The notes beneath the pieces were generated by a model. The model searched no databases. It was not told where the DNA came from and saw nothing but the letters and a program-made list of their open reading frames with translations. DNA of 64,000 bases, from assembly GCF_000023945.1 (NCBI RefSeq), contig NC_013158.1, forward strand, positions 1,984,001-2,048,000, written 5' to 3'. Shown in pieces: positions 1 through 8,270 of this stretch; position 1 is the first letter of the stretch; the number at the start of each line of letters is the position of its first letter. Origin of the DNA: Halorhabdus utahensis DSM 12940. GTDB taxonomy: Archaea; Halobacteriota; Halobacteria; Halobacteriales; Haloarculaceae. Position numbers and translations under genes: made by a program.

Positions 1-2
1 GT

Positions 3-269
3 GAACGCTCTCGGGAGATCGATCGGGCGGCGGTCGAGAATGCTGACCCGGATCGGGTGATCGTCCATCACTGCGGCGCGGCCGAACCGTCGACGCGGCC
101 GCTGGTCGAACGCGAATGGGACCTCGACGCCGAACTCCACGCGATCGACGACTCGTTGCTCAATCAGCCGAGTCCCCGGCTCCTCGACGGGATCGAGCGA
201 CTGGCGTCGATCGTCTCCGATGCCACTGTCAGTGATGTGAACGGGGTCGCAAGCGTGGCCAATCGCTGA
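3..269 (+). CDS. C-terminal part of an unidentified protein (cut by window start)
   Basis: The reading frame is open from base 3 and runs to TGA at 267-269, so the gene starts before the window. About 88 residues are visible. They are acidic and helical in character, with the stretches 'NADPDRVIVHHCGAAEP' and 'RLLDGIERLASIV', and the tail is poorly ordered (Ser/Val/Asp rich). An internal ATG at 57 would give a 70-residue protein, but the coding-like sequence upstream of it argues for a longer gene. I do not recognise the family and no function is proposed. Confidence 0.6.
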   Translation, partial: ERSREIDRAAVENADPDRVIVHHCGAAEPSTRPLVEREWDLDAELHAIDDSLLNQPSPRLLDGIERLASIVSDATVSDVNGVASVANR

Positions 270-720
270 GATCAATACCGGCTTCCTGCTGCCCTTTTGG
301 GCATCGTCGTGATCGAGCTGACACTCTCGTCCTTGACGCGACCGTTCCGTTCGGGCCGACAGTCCGGCTCTCCCCACGTTGGCGTTGAACTCGCTTGGCG
401 TGGCTCAGTGGCGGTCTGTCTGTTGATTATCTATCAGGGCCTTGCCATTCCCTCTCCCGATGCGGATACCGACGACCGTTTTGTGTTCGATCGAGATGGG
501 ACTTCATCGACTTTGGCTCGGTACGATTGCTGTCGTTTGCTTCGCTGACCGCGAGTCGACGAACCTCGGCAACGATATTCCACCGATGCAGGTCACCATC
601 CGACAGCCAGGTCGACATGTCTTGTCGATTTATTTACCTACCAATTGTATTGTCTTGGTGGCGATTTACCGGCATTATGATCCGCTTCTTGATTGTATGT
701 CTGTTCTGGACATCCGTTCT
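270..720. other. Non-coding spacer before the xylanase genes
   Basis: About 450 bases without a convincing gene. Several short open frames overlap here on both strands, but none has an acidic haloarchaeal composition or a recognisable motif. The sequence becomes AT-rich after about 620, leading into the promoter at 721-760. It may hold regulatory sites for the xylanase genes, but none could be defined by eye. Confidence 0.5.
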
Positions 721-775
721 AAATAGAATGATTTATATGCATGGAATTGCGGTATAGTTCTGTTGGTAAAACACA
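721..775 (+). promoter_or_regulatory. Promoter and conserved leader of xylanase gene 1
   Basis: A TATA-like 'atttatat' at 731-738 lies about 26 bases before the conserved stretch 'tctgttggtaaaacaca' (759-775) that abuts the ATG. The same box and the same leader recur before the second xylanase gene (2543-2597). No Shine-Dalgarno sequence is visible. Conservation of the short leader between the two copies suggests that transcription starts near 758-760 and that both genes are co-regulated. Confidence 0.6.
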
Positions 776-2350
776 ATGGGGCGACACAACATCGAAGACG
801 CGGCGGAGGAATCGAGCGATAACGACCGACTCGGCCAGTTCGATCGGCGGAGCTATCTGAAAGGAGCGGCCGCGACAGTGGCGACAGGACTCGGCGTCGG
901 ATCCATCGCGAGTCCCGCCGCTGCGATCACCGAGAACCAGACCGGGACTCACGACGGGTACTTCTACTCGTTCTGGACGAACGACCAGGGCTCGGTCGAA
1001 ATGACGCTTGAGTCCGGTGGTAGTTACAGTGTCGACTGGTCGGACACGGGTAACTTCGTCTGCGGCAAGGGCTGGCAGACCGGCTCGGACCGGGACATCG
1101 AGTATACTGCGAACTACAACCCGCAGGGCAACTCCTACCTGTGTCTCTACGGGTGGACGACGGACCCGCTGGTGGAGTACTATATCATCGAGGACTACGG
1201 CAGCTACAAGCCCGGAGACCAGTCCCAGGGGACTCACACCACTGACGGCTCCACGTACGAGATGTACACGTCCGAGCGAGTCGAGAAACCCTCGATCGAA
1301 GGGACGGCGACGTTCACGCAGTACTGGTCCATTCGACAGAACTCCCGGACGAGCGGCACCATCACCACCTCGAATCACTTCGACGCCTGGGAGAGCGCGG
1401 GCCTGAACATGGGGAGCCACGACTACCAGATCCTGGCCACTGAGGGCTACCAATCCAGCGGCAGTTCCAGCGTCACAGTCGGCAGTTCCGGCGGAGGCGG
1501 TGGCGGCGGAGGCGGTGGCGGCGGAGGCGGTGGCGGCGGTTCCGGCAGCCAGCAGCCCTACAACGGAACGCCGCACAGCATCCCCGGCACCATTCCGGCC
1601 GAGGAGTACGACCAGGGTGGCTCGGGCGTCGCCTACAGCGACAACACGTCCGAGAACGAGGGCGGTGCGATGCGCACCGGCGAAGGCGTCGACATCTCCT
1701 CGAACTCCGCGGGTTCGGGCTACTCGATCGGCTACATCGAGTCCGGCGAGTGGGTCGAGTACACCGTCGACGTCCAGCAATCCGGTGACTACACCCTCGA
1801 TGCGCTGGTCGCCTCTGACTCGGGCGGCGGTTCCTTCCACCTCGAAGTCAACGGACAGAACGTCTCCGGGAACGTCAGCTTCGGTGCGACCGGCGGCTGG
1901 GACTCCTGGGAGACGGTTTCGACCTCCGGGGTCTCACTCGACGCCGGACAGCAGGTGATCCGCGTTTCCATGGACGAGAGCTGGTGGGACCTCAACACCT
2001 TTGATCTCTCGCTTGACGGTGGCGGAGGCGGCGGTGGCGGTGGCGGCGGTGGCGGCGGTAATGGTGGCACTGGTGGCGGTGGCGGTACCAGCGGCGATCT
2101 CGTTGCGGAGATTGATCCGAACACCACCTCGGCCAGCACCGGCGACCTCGTGCAGTTCAACATCAACGACACCACGGGGTCAGGCAACTACATCTCCTCG
2201 CTGGAGTGGGATCTCGGCAACGGCGTCACCGGCAGTGGTTGGTACATCGACGAGCGCTACCAGTCCGTCGGCTCCTACACTGTCACGCTCACCGCAACCG
2301 ACAACGAGGGCCGGTCCACGACCGACGAGGTGACCGTCACGATCTCGTGA
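776..2350 (+). CDS. Secreted GH11 endo-1,4-beta-xylanase with CBM6 and PKD domains
   Basis: A 524-residue secreted xylan hydrolase. Residues 1-50 form a Tat signal with the twin-arginine motif 'DRRSYLKG' (23-30) and the 'SPAAA' cleavage region. The GH11 jelly-roll spans about 52-236. The catalytic nucleophile is Glu134 in '[17 protein letters not shown]' and the acid/base is Glu223 in '[13 protein letters not shown]', both in canonical GH11 context. A Gly-rich linker (about 239-256) leads to a CBM6-like carbohydrate-binding domain (about 265-408), a second Gly linker, and a C-terminal PKD domain (about 440-524). The ATG at 776 follows a promoter shared with the next gene, a tandem paralogue whose accessory module differs. 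GH11 enzymes are mainly bacterial and fungal, so lateral origin is likely. It acts outside the cell at high salt, exported already folded. Confidence 0.93.
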   Translation: MGRHNIEDAAEESSDNDRLGQFDRRSYLKGAAATVATGLGVGSIASPAAAITENQTGTHDGYFYSFWTNDQGSVEMTLESGGSYSVDWSDTGNFVCGKGWQTGSDRDIEYTANYNPQGNSYLCLYGWTTDPLVEYYIIEDYGSYKPGDQSQGTHTTDGSTYEMYTSERVEKPSIEGTATFTQYWSIRQNSRTSGTITTSNHFDAWESAGLNMGSHDYQILATEGYQSSGSSSVTVGSSGGGGGGGGGGGGGGGGGSGSQQPYNGTPHSIPGTIPAEEYDQGGSGVAYSDNTSENEGGAMRTGEGVDISSNSAGSGYSIGYIESGEWVEYTVDVQQSGDYTLDALVASDSGGGSFHLEVNGQNVSGNVSFGATGGWDSWETVSTSGVSLDAGQQVIRVSMDESWWDLNTFDLSLDGGGGGGGGGGGGGGNGGTGGGGGTSGDLVAEIDPNTTSASTGDLVQFNINDTTGSGNYISSLEWDLGNGVTGSGWYIDERYQSVGSYTVTLTATDNEGRSTTDEVTVTIS

Positions 2351-2542
2351 AAGCGACGATTCGAGCTGTATCGTCAACAAGAGGATCCCCTTTCGCGCTC
2401 ACGGCGAGCGAACGGGGACTGAAATATCAGCATAGATCACCTATTGCCGGTAGTCACCGTTGAAAGTCACCCTTTCGCCGGTGGTAATCTCTCGCTACTG
2501 ACTTGTATTTCTGCTTGTGTCCCCGAATTCGATATGACTCGA
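2351..2542. other. Spacer between the two xylanase genes
   Basis: About 190 bases without a credible gene. Short frames here are extensions of shadow frames. No clear terminator hairpin with a T-run was found after the first xylanase gene. Confidence 0.4.
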
Positions 2543-2597
2543 AAATAGAATGATTTATGTGGTTGGACTCGTGCTATATGTCTGTTGGTAAAACACA
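2543..2597 (+). promoter_or_regulatory. Promoter and leader of xylanase gene 2, a copy of the first
   Basis: Bases 2543-2557 repeat 'aaatagaatgattta' of 721-735 exactly. The leader 'tctgttggtaaaacacaatg' (2581-2600) matches 759-778 exactly and identity continues into the coding region. The sequence between box and leader differs but has nearly the same length (44-45 bases from box to ATG). The duplication therefore included the control region. Confidence 0.65.
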
Positions 2598-3833
2598 ATG
2601 GGGCGACATAACATCGAAGACGCGGCGGACGAATCGAGCGACAACGGCCGAATCGGCCGGTTCGATCGGCGGAGCTATCTGAAAGGAGCGGCCGCGACAG
2701 TGGCGACAGGACTCGGCATTGGATCCATCGCGAGTCCGGCCGCGGCCATCACCTCGAACCAGACTGGCAACGACAGCGGGTATTACTACTCCTTCTGGAC
2801 CAACGCCGAGGGCACAGTCGAGATGACGCTGGGAGACGGCGGCAATTACAGTGTCGACTGGTCGGACACAGGCAACTTCGTCTGTGGCAAAGGTTGGCAG
2901 ACGGGTGGCCGCCGTGACGTCGATTACACGGCCAACTACAACCCGTCGGGTAACTCTTACCTGTGTCTATACGGGTGGACGACGGACCCGCTGGTGGAGT
3001 ACTACATCATCGAGGATTACGGCAGCTACAAGCCGGGCGACTCCTATCAGGGGACCCATACTACCAACGGGTCGACCTACGAGATCTACACGTCCGAGCG
3101 GGTGAACAAGCCCTCGATCGAGGGCAATGCAACGTTCACGCAGTACTGGTCCGTTCGGCAGAACTCCCGGACGAGCGGGACGATCACGACCGGCAATCAT
3201 TTCGATGCCTGGGAGAACCACGGGCTGCCCATGGGCAACCACGACTACATGATCCTGGCCACCGAGGGTTACCAGAGCAGCGGCTCCTCGGAGGTCTGGG
3301 TCGGTGCCGACGGTAGCGGCGGTAGCGGCGGTGGCGGTGGTGGCGGTGGCGGAGGCGGCGGTTCCGGCGGAGGCGGCGGTGGTTCGAGTGGCTCCTCGAA
3401 TCCGCCGGCTAGCGGCACCTACAGCATCCAGAACGTCAACAGCGGGAAGGGCATGGACGTCGCCGGGCAGTCGACGTCGGACGGTGCGAACGTCCAGCAG
3501 TACAGCTACTGGGGCGGCGAGAACCAGCAGTGGAACGTCGAGGATACGGGCGGCGGGCAGTTCCGGATCCAGAACGTCAACAGCGGGAAAGTGCTCGACG
3601 TCGCCAACCAGTCCACCGAGGACGGTGCGAACGTCCATCAGTACTCGGACGGCGGCGGCGACAACCAGCGCTTCTACCTGAACGACCAGGGCGGCGGCCA
3701 GTATCATATCCAGCCAGTCCACAGCCAGAAGGCTGTCGAGATTACGAGTTCCTCGACATCGGATGGTGCGAACGTCCAGCAGTACGACTGGCACGGCGGT
3801 AACAACCAACTCTGGACGTTCGAGTCGGTCTAG
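2598..3833 (+). CDS. Secreted GH11 endo-1,4-beta-xylanase with ricin-type lectin domain
   Basis: A 411-residue paralogue of the preceding xylanase. The Tat signal (residues 1-50, 'DRRSYLKG') differs at only a few positions from gene 1. The GH11 domain spans about 52-236 with nucleophile Glu134 and acid/base Glu223 in the same contexts. After a long Gly/Ser linker the C-terminus is a ricin-B/CBM13-type beta-trefoil (about 275-411) with three repeats containing '[20 protein letters not shown]'-like units and the QxW-type signatures 'NQQWN', 'NQRFY' and 'NQLWT'. This module is unrelated to the CBM6-PKD tail of gene 1, so the two enzymes probably bind different parts of plant cell-wall polysaccharide. 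The start is fixed by identity with gene 1 across leader and signal. Confidence 0.93.
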   Translation: MGRHNIEDAADESSDNGRIGRFDRRSYLKGAAATVATGLGIGSIASPAAAITSNQTGNDSGYYYSFWTNAEGTVEMTLGDGGNYSVDWSDTGNFVCGKGWQTGGRRDVDYTANYNPSGNSYLCLYGWTTDPLVEYYIIEDYGSYKPGDSYQGTHTTNGSTYEIYTSERVNKPSIEGNATFTQYWSVRQNSRTSGTITTGNHFDAWENHGLPMGNHDYMILATEGYQSSGSSEVWVGADGSGGSGGGGGGGGGGGGSGGGGGGSSGSSNPPASGTYSIQNVNSGKGMDVAGQSTSDGANVQQYSYWGGENQQWNVEDTGGGQFRIQNVNSGKVLDVANQSTEDGANVHQYSDGGGDNQRFYLNDQGGGQYHIQPVHSQKAVEITSSSTSDGANVQQYDWHGGNNQLWTFESV

Positions 3834-3925
3834 TAGGGCTGTCGGGTAGATTATCGACCACTCATTTTTCGCTGTCGTCCACGCTTCGACAGCTGCTGGT
3901 CGAACACCGTTCCGTGAAAATCGTT

Positions 3926-4022
3926 GCCGGTGGGATTTGAAGCGAGTGAAGACGTTCCGGGATGCTCGCTCACTTCGTTCGCTGTGCTTCCGGGGCTGCG
4001 GCTCCCCGGTTCAATTCCCCAC
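3926..4022. repeat. T-arm-like inverted pair, degenerate tRNA-related element 1
   Basis: Bases 3926-3941 ('gccggtgggatttgaa') resemble the complement of a tRNA T-arm and acceptor end. Bases 4008-4022 ('ggttcaattccccac') resemble a T-arm in the forward direction. Between them lies 'cgctcacttcgttcgctg'-like sequence and a GC hairpin (3990-3995 with 4004-4009). No complete tRNA can be folded. It looks like debris of tRNA-targeted insertion. Confidence 0.4.
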
Positions 4023-4150
4023 GTCAAGTATACGACGAGCGAAGCGAGTCGTTTCACCGGACGCGAACGAAGTGAGCGTCCGGCTTTTGGATACTAAAGT
4101 TTTCGAGGAGTGGTTCGCGCCACGCACGAACCCGACGAGAAAAGTTTAGC

Positions 4151-4236
4151 GGGCCGGATGGGAATTGAACCGGAACCAGAGGTTCCTGCTCGCTACGCTG
4201 CGCGGGCTGCCACTGGTAGGGCTCAATTCCCACCGG
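4151..4236. repeat. Copy of the tRNA-Lys 3' end plus inverted T-arm, element 2
   Basis: Bases 4151-4172 are identical over 22 positions to 4281-4302, the region holding the 3' end of tRNA-Lys (core 'gatgggaattgaacc'). Bases 4218-4236 ('gggctcaattcccaccggc') are an inverted near-copy of the same arm. A duplicated tRNA 3' end is the classical product of integrase-mediated insertion (attL/attR). No integrase gene remains between the copies, which lie 130 bases apart. Confidence 0.5.
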
Positions 4237-4281
4237 CTTCGAACAGCATGCGCTCGCGAGATTGCGAGCGCCAGCGTGAAC

Positions 4282-4354
<73 letters not shown>

Positions 4355-4388
4355 TCACTCGCTCATGGGGGAGTTGCCGGCTAAGTCC

Positions 4389-5087
4389 TTACGGTTGCCG
4401 TCGGTCAGGCTCCTCGACCGCGTCGTAGTGATCGGCCAGTGCCGCGGCGATCAGCGACCCGGGCGATTCGTCCTCGAGCGAGGCCCGTCGCCGAAGTTCA
4501 CAATAGGCGTCGACCGGCAACCGGATCGTAAGCTCGCCGAGTGGATATCCGGCCTGACCGAGGACGACCGCCGGATCCGCCCCGTCAGTGATCTCACTCG
4601 CGAGCGTCCGAACCTCCCGGACAGTCAAGCCGTGATCGAGGATGGCAAACGCCAGCAGGAACCGGGACGTGCCACTGACGCGGGCGATGTGTTTGGCCGC
4701 CGTGGGGGCGATCTCTCCCTTTGCGACGTGGCGGCGGATCGACCGGGGTAAGTCGTGGACCCGGGACCACTTCCGGATGAACGAAACCGTCGTTTCGCCG
4801 CCGGCCCGTTCGGCGGCCGCCTTGTAGGAACCGACGCCCCGGACCAGCGCGGCACAGGCGGCCGCACCCCGGAGCATGTAGACGCTGTCCTCGTCACCGA
4901 CGGTATTCTCGGCGAACGCGCGGACGGTTGTTGCGGCCGCTTGAATGCTCTCGTCCTCGGTTGGATCGAACTCGACGGCGCGATCCGCATGTTCACCTGT
5001 CGCGTCTGGGTCACCCCGGATCACCGGCTGGCCGACCGGCGACTCCCGATCGGTGGGCATTTCCGGCCCCTGCGTCTCGTCACTCAT
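4389..5087 (-). CDS. Conserved haloarchaeal protein with ParB/KorB-like helix-turn-helix
   Basis: A 232-residue acidic protein, ATG at 5087. The middle part ('SFIRKWSRVHDLPRSIRRHV' to 'AKHIARVSG') resembles the helix-turn-helix and following helices of ParB/KorB-type proteins, with the typical order in which a specificity helix is followed by 'GEIAPTAAKHIARV'. The N-terminal 45 residues are low-complexity and acidic. No ParB nuclease box is visible, so chromosome partition is not implied. A DNA-binding role is inferred; the target is unknown. It lies beside tRNA-Lys on the same strand. Confidence 0.7.
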   Translation of the reverse strand: MSDETQGPEMPTDRESPVGQPVIRGDPDATGEHADRAVEFDPTEDESIQAAATTVRAFAENTVGDEDSVYMLRGAAACAALVRGVGSYKAAAERAGGETTVSFIRKWSRVHDLPRSIRRHVAKGEIAPTAAKHIARVSGTSRFLLAFAILDHGLTVREVRTLASEITDGADPAVVLGQAGYPLGELTIRLPVDAYCELRRRASLEDESPGSLIAAALADHYDAVEEPDRRQP

Positions 5088-5141
5088 TCATATGCTTGAG
5101 TGGGATCGTATAGCTAAAAACGTCTCGCCGCGGGGCAGCCT

Positions 5142-5258
5142 TCAATCGTCAGAGGCTGTCCGCTCTCGCTCCGCCGAAAGATGCTCCCAGACTTCCGCAC
5201 ACCCACATCCGTCTTCGACGTTGTCCAGATGGTCGGCTTCGCTATCGGTATCACTCAT
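5142..5258 (-). CDS. Small acidic protein with a CGC motif (38 residues)
   Basis: An ATG at 5258-5256 starts a 38-codon frame ending in TGA at 5144-5142. The protein begins 'MSDTDSEADHLDNVEDGCGC' and continues with 'AEVWEHLSAERE'. A strong Shine-Dalgarno GGAGGG (complement of 5267-5272) lies at a good distance before the ATG, and the composition is typically haloarchaeal. The Cys-Gly-Cys next to a Trp could bind a metal or react with thiols. It is too short for usual gene-finding cutoffs. Its stop lies about 55 bases upstream of the start of the ParB-like gene on the same strand. Function unknown. Confidence 0.72.
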   Translation of the reverse strand: MSDTDSEADHLDNVEDGCGCAEVWEHLSAERERTASDD

Positions 5259-5272
5259 TGCTCGATCCCTCC

Positions 5273-5826
5273 GCAGGAACGCGATGCCACGTTCGCTTTC
5301 CGACTGTCTGCCGTCTACTCATCACCCTTTTGTACCATTCACAACCGTATAAGGCCGCTCTCAGTGGTAATGCCTTCCCGAACTCCCGTTTGGCGGTGAT
5401 CCTTTCCCGTATCTATGAGGCGCTCCGCGTTCGTCAGTCTCCGTCGTGGTGGCTTCTCGACAGTCGGTGACATGCTCGAACGGAGCCACTCTCGATACGG
5501 TTCCGACCGGATTGGGAAGTGCAGTTGTTTCTGTCAGGGCTTCCCTGGCGCTTCTTGGGGGTTGCCACCGATCGGACAAATCGTCCCTGGGATTCGGTGC
5601 GTTCCCGTCCGAGTTGGCGCTCCTCTGTTTGAATCGAGGAGGCCGACCCTTCTCTCAGTAGATAATATGCAATATACTCCGGTTTCGATGAGAGCCAACG
5701 TGCTATCGCGGTCGGTTTTGCGCCCCACTCGACGGCATCCTGCCCGGCGAAGCGATCCCGAGGATGCCGTTCCAGTACATCAGCCGACAGGGCGATACGC
5801 TGCTGGAAGGGACGGTCTTCGACTGG
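5273..5826. other. Spacer with no convincing gene; possible gene remnant at its end
   Basis: Short frames on both strands here are Arg/Pro/Ser rich or otherwise unlike haloarchaeal proteins. One stretch, 5734-5844 on the plus strand, reads 'PGEAIPRMPFQYISRQGDTL' and ends 'EGTVFDWLAETG' before a stop. It looks protein-like but has no start or upstream extension (an in-frame stop lies at 5689) and it overlaps the 3' end of the LOG-family gene. It may be the tail of a lost gene. Confidence 0.4.
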
Positions 5827-6273
5827 CTAGCTGAGACGGGCTGACTCGACATACTCGACGGCGGCCTCCGGCGTCTCGACGGCTTCGACGCCCTCGATGT
5901 CGTGCGTATCCAGCCCCCCGACCGGCTTGCCGGCGTCGAGTGCCAGCGCGATCTCAGAAAGGGTGCCCGTCGACCCGTCGATCGCGATGGCGGCGTCGCC
6001 GTTACTCACGACCAGGGCGTTGCGTGCGTTGCCGAGCCCTGTGGCGATCGGCGTCTCGATGTACTCGTTGGCCATCTCGCGGTCCTCGCCGGGGAGAATC
6101 CCGATCGGATGGCCACCTGCTTCTTTCGCCCCGCGCGCGGCGGCTTCCATGACCCCACCGAGACCGCCACAGACGACCTCGTGATCGTGCTCGGCCAGCA
6201 ACCGACCGACTTCACGAGCCTGTTCGTACAGTTCGTCCCCAACCGTGCTCCCGCCGATGACGCTGACGCGCAT
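5827..6273 (-). CDS. LOG-family (TIGR00725-like) nucleotide-binding protein
   Basis: A 148-residue Rossmann-fold protein of the lysine decarboxylase-like (LOG) superfamily. It shows 'VIGGSTVG' near the N-terminus, the family signature 'VVCGGLGGVMEAAARGAKEAGG' in essence (given here over residues 33-54) and 'IDGSTGTLSEIALAL' further on, which corresponds to the PGGxGTxxE site with a Ser in place of Gly. Family members hydrolyse or bind nucleotide monophosphates. The ATG at 6273 is chosen because the family motif begins there; the frame stays open upstream but that extension is a shadow of the cupin gene. It diverges from the cupin gene across 99 bases. Confidence 0.85.
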   Translation of the reverse strand: MRVSVIGGSTVGDELYEQAREVGRLLAEHDHEVVCGGLGGVMEAAARGAKEAGGHPIGILPGEDREMANEYIETPIATGLGNARNALVVSNGDAAIAIDGSTGTLSEIALALDAGKPVGGLDTHDIEGVEAVETPEAAVEYVESARLS

Positions 6274-6372
6274 GGACGGAAACCCGGTTGGCTGGTCCGT
6301 AGCGGTATCGGTTTGACCACGCCCGAACATGTTTGCCGGCAGCCCCAAGCGTCGGCCGGTCGAACGGCCGGT

Positions 6373-6705
6373 ATGAGCGACGACCGACTCGCGGACCTCG
6401 CGGGATCGACACTCGAACTCGACGACCTCATCGACTACCAGGACGGGGCGATCGTCAGCCGGACGCTGGTCGACCGGGAGGCGGCGACGCTGACGATCTT
6501 CGCCTGTGACGAGGACCAGACGATCAGCGAGCACACCGCGCCCCACGAGGCACTCCTGCAGGTGCTGGACGGTACGGCTGAGGTCACGATCGACGGGACT
6601 GACTACGAACTGCAAGCGGGCGAGTCGATTGTCTTCCCCGCCGACACGCCCCACGCGGTCGCCGCCGAGGAGCGCTTCAAAATGCTGCTGACGATGATTC
6701 GGTAG
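6373..6705 (+). CDS. Cupin-domain protein
   Basis: A 110-residue single-domain cupin. The first cupin motif is 'ISEHTAPHEALLQVLDGTAE' and the second 'LQAGESIVFPADTPHAV', giving the usual His/Glu/His metal site. The domain covers nearly the whole protein. Members bind metal and act as small oxygenases, isomerases or ligand sensors; the substrate cannot be read from sequence. ATG at 6373 leaves 99 bases to the divergent LOG-family gene, enough for two promoters. Confidence 0.85.
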   Translation: MSDDRLADLAGSTLELDDLIDYQDGAIVSRTLVDREAATLTIFACDEDQTISEHTAPHEALLQVLDGTAEVTIDGTDYELQAGESIVFPADTPHAVAAEERFKMLLTMIR

Positions 6706-6735
6706 GCCGCTTCGCCGGCCAGCCACCGAACGACG

Positions 6736-7353
6736 TCAGGGGGCCCGAAAGACACGGATCGTGTCGCGGTTCGTCCGCTCGACGAGGAGCTGGGCGAGCC
6801 CCAGGTCCGAAAACACCGCCTTCCAGTCGCGGTGATAGAGCGGGAAATCGTCGTCGACGTGGCTGACGTCGACGGCGTCGGGTCCCCGATTTGGCCGGTT
6901 TCCCTCGTTCTCGGCGGTGATTAGCAGGTCGTCGGTGACTCGCGTCAGTTCCTCGAACACCCACGTGTCGTCGGGATGGACGTGCTGGAGCGTCTCGACG
7001 GAGTAGACGACATCGTAGGCGTCGTCGGGAAACTCCGGGAGGTGGTCCTCGATCGCGCCGCTGAGGAAGGTCCCGGTGTCGGCGAGTCGCGGGTACTCCT
7101 CGGCCATCACCTCGAAGGATTCGTCGTTGATGTCGATCCCGGCGAGGTCCTTGTAGCCGACGCCGAGTAAGTGGTCCAGGTGGCGACCCGAGCCACACCC
7201 GATCTCGAGGATGCTCGCGTCCTCGTTCGCGTAGTACTCGATGACGGTCGCGAGCGTCTCGCTCACCTCGTTCTCTCCGATCTGGGCGTAGTACTCCGGC
7301 GAATAGGCTCCGTCGCGTTCGGCCCAACTCCGGCGGTTGTCCTCCGGGTCCAT
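6736..7353 (-). CDS. Class I SAM-dependent methyltransferase
   Basis: A 205-residue methyltransferase. The SAM-binding motif I is 'ILEIGCGSGRHLDHLLG', followed by the acidic 'AGIDINDESFEVM' (motif II) and 'YDVVYSVETLQHVHPDD' (motif IV region). These place it with the UbiE/small-molecule type class I enzymes. The start ATG at 7353 ('MDPEDNRRSWAERDG') is preferred over one 32 codons upstream because the upstream part is hydrophobic and atypical. Substrate unknown. It converges on the cupin gene with 30 bases between stops. Confidence 0.8.
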   Translation of the reverse strand: MDPEDNRRSWAERDGAYSPEYYAQIGENEVSETLATVIEYYANEDASILEIGCGSGRHLDHLLGVGYKDLAGIDINDESFEVMAEEYPRLADTGTFLSGAIEDHLPEFPDDAYDVVYSVETLQHVHPDDTWVFEELTRVTDDLLITAENEGNRPNRGPDAVDVSHVDDDFPLYHRDWKAVFSDLGLAQLLVERTNRDTIRVFRAP

Positions 7354-7433
7354 GCGAGTTATGTCGGGGTAGGGAAGTGGGAGAGAAAAGGCCGACGAAC
7401 CGGCTGTGACGATACTGGCTGTCTCTTCGGGCG

Positions 7434-7751
7434 TTGGAATTCCCTGCACTCATAATGATACTTCAGAGTACGATCAGTCACGAGATCGACGTGGTGAGAA
7501 TTACGACGAGCGAGACGCTGATCGTCGGTGAGTGCACGTTCACGCAGGCTCCGCTCGGGTACGACGCGTTCTCGAAACTTCGGGATCATGTCGAGGAACC
7601 CCGATGGACGCCCGAAGACGGGGGCGATCGGGTCGAGACGTATGCGCTCTTTTCTCGGAGTGGGTTCACATTGGCAGTCGAAGAAGCCGCCGAGGAACGC
7701 GACGATCTCAAACTGTTCAGTGCCGGTGACGTCGTCGAAGCGCTCTCATGA
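7434..7751 (+). pseudogene. C-terminal remnant of an archaeal AAA ATPase (DUF234 domain)
   Basis: The frame reads 'EIDVVRITTSETLIVGECTF', then 'GYDAFSKLRDHVEEPRWTPE' and 'YALFSRSGFTLAVEEAAEER', ending in 'LFSAGDVVEALS'. This matches the C-terminal DUF234 (nuclease-like) domain that follows the ATPase domain in archaeal P-loop ATPases (Arch_ATPase family). In intact members about 350 further residues precede it, with Walker A and B motifs; none is present here. An in-frame ATG at 7455 could still express a 98-residue piece. The loss suggests a deletion next to the methyltransferase gene. The family assignment rests on remembered motif pattern only. Confidence 0.65.
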
Positions 7752-7940
7752 GTGGGTTTTGGGGGTGACTGTGCGGAAGAACTGCACAATCGTCACTGGT
7801 TCTTCGCTAACTGAGCGAAGCAACGGTCAGATTATCGATATTGTCACTGGTTTGCGTGCAAGATAGAGGGCGCAAGTTTAGCAATAGGTTGTTCGGTTTG
7901 CTGGTTGGAGTGGGTCTTCATTCTCTCGGGGTAGAGGCGT
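7752..7940. other. AT-richer spacer
   Basis: About 190 bases between the ATPase remnant and a convergent small gene. No gene, tRNA or clear terminator is seen. The local drop in GC fits decayed accessory DNA. Confidence 0.35.
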
Positions 7941-8270
7941 TCACATCAAAGACTTCCATTCGTGGCCGCAGTCATCACATCTCATGTTCGCATTTTTGAA
8001 CTCGTCACTCCATCCGAGTTCAGTGACGTCTTCAGACCCGCATTCTGGACATTCAGAGTACACAATAACTGAGCCACGTTCTGATCGGAGATATTTTTCG
8101 GTTGAAATCAGTGCCCTGAATAGAGCAATTCCTTTGCTAACTGTATACTCTGTATGAGTCACGGCTGTGCCTGACAACTCTGAAACAGATACTGCTGTGT
8201 CACTGTCTACGCCAAGACCTTGCGGAAAATATCGATCAACAGAGACACTCGTGTTGGACTCGACTCGCAT
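7941..8270 (-). CDS. Small hypothetical protein with C-terminal zinc ribbon
   Basis: A 109-residue protein. Its last third holds a zinc ribbon: Cys74-x2-Cys77 ('CPECGSEDV') and Cys98-x2-Cys101 ('CDDCGHEW'). The first two thirds show no known fold and are rich in Val, Ser and Thr. Base use is more AT-rich than in the core genes around it. Its 5' end overlaps the 3' end of the next upstream frame by 35 bases on the same strand, so both may be read from one message. Function unknown; nucleic-acid or protein binding is possible. Confidence 0.5.
   Translation of the reverse strand: MRVESNTSVSVDRYFPQGLGVDSDTAVSVSELSGTAVTHTEYTVSKGIALFRALISTEKYLRSERGSVIVYSECPECGSEDVTELGWSDEFKNANMRCDDCGHEWKSLM

Noticed and set aside
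719-1840. A 373-codon minus-strand frame opposite xylanase gene 1
   Set aside because: It lies wholly opposite a gene with clear GH11 domains, is Arg/Val/Ala rich and has no motif. Long antisense frames are expected in GC-rich haloarchaeal DNA.
776-3833. The Gly-rich repeats as a possible microsatellite or CRISPR-like array
   Set aside because: They are in-frame Gly linkers (ggc/ggt runs) between domains. No spacer-repeat structure is present there or elsewhere in the window.
4057-4082. The hairpin 'ccggacgc...gcgtccgg' as a specific terminator or operator
   Set aside because: Sequences of the 'cgaacgaagtgagcg' kind are widespread in haloarchaeal spacers and no gene end is close enough to give it a role.
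4151-4236. A second tRNA gene beside tRNA-Lys
   Set aside because: Only a T-arm and acceptor-like end are present; no anticodon arm or matching 5' acceptor strand can be folded.
5902-6705. A 267-codon plus-strand protein covering the LOG and cupin regions
   Set aside because: Only the part from 6373 is a cupin; the upstream part is antisense to the LOG-family gene and lacks haloarchaeal composition.
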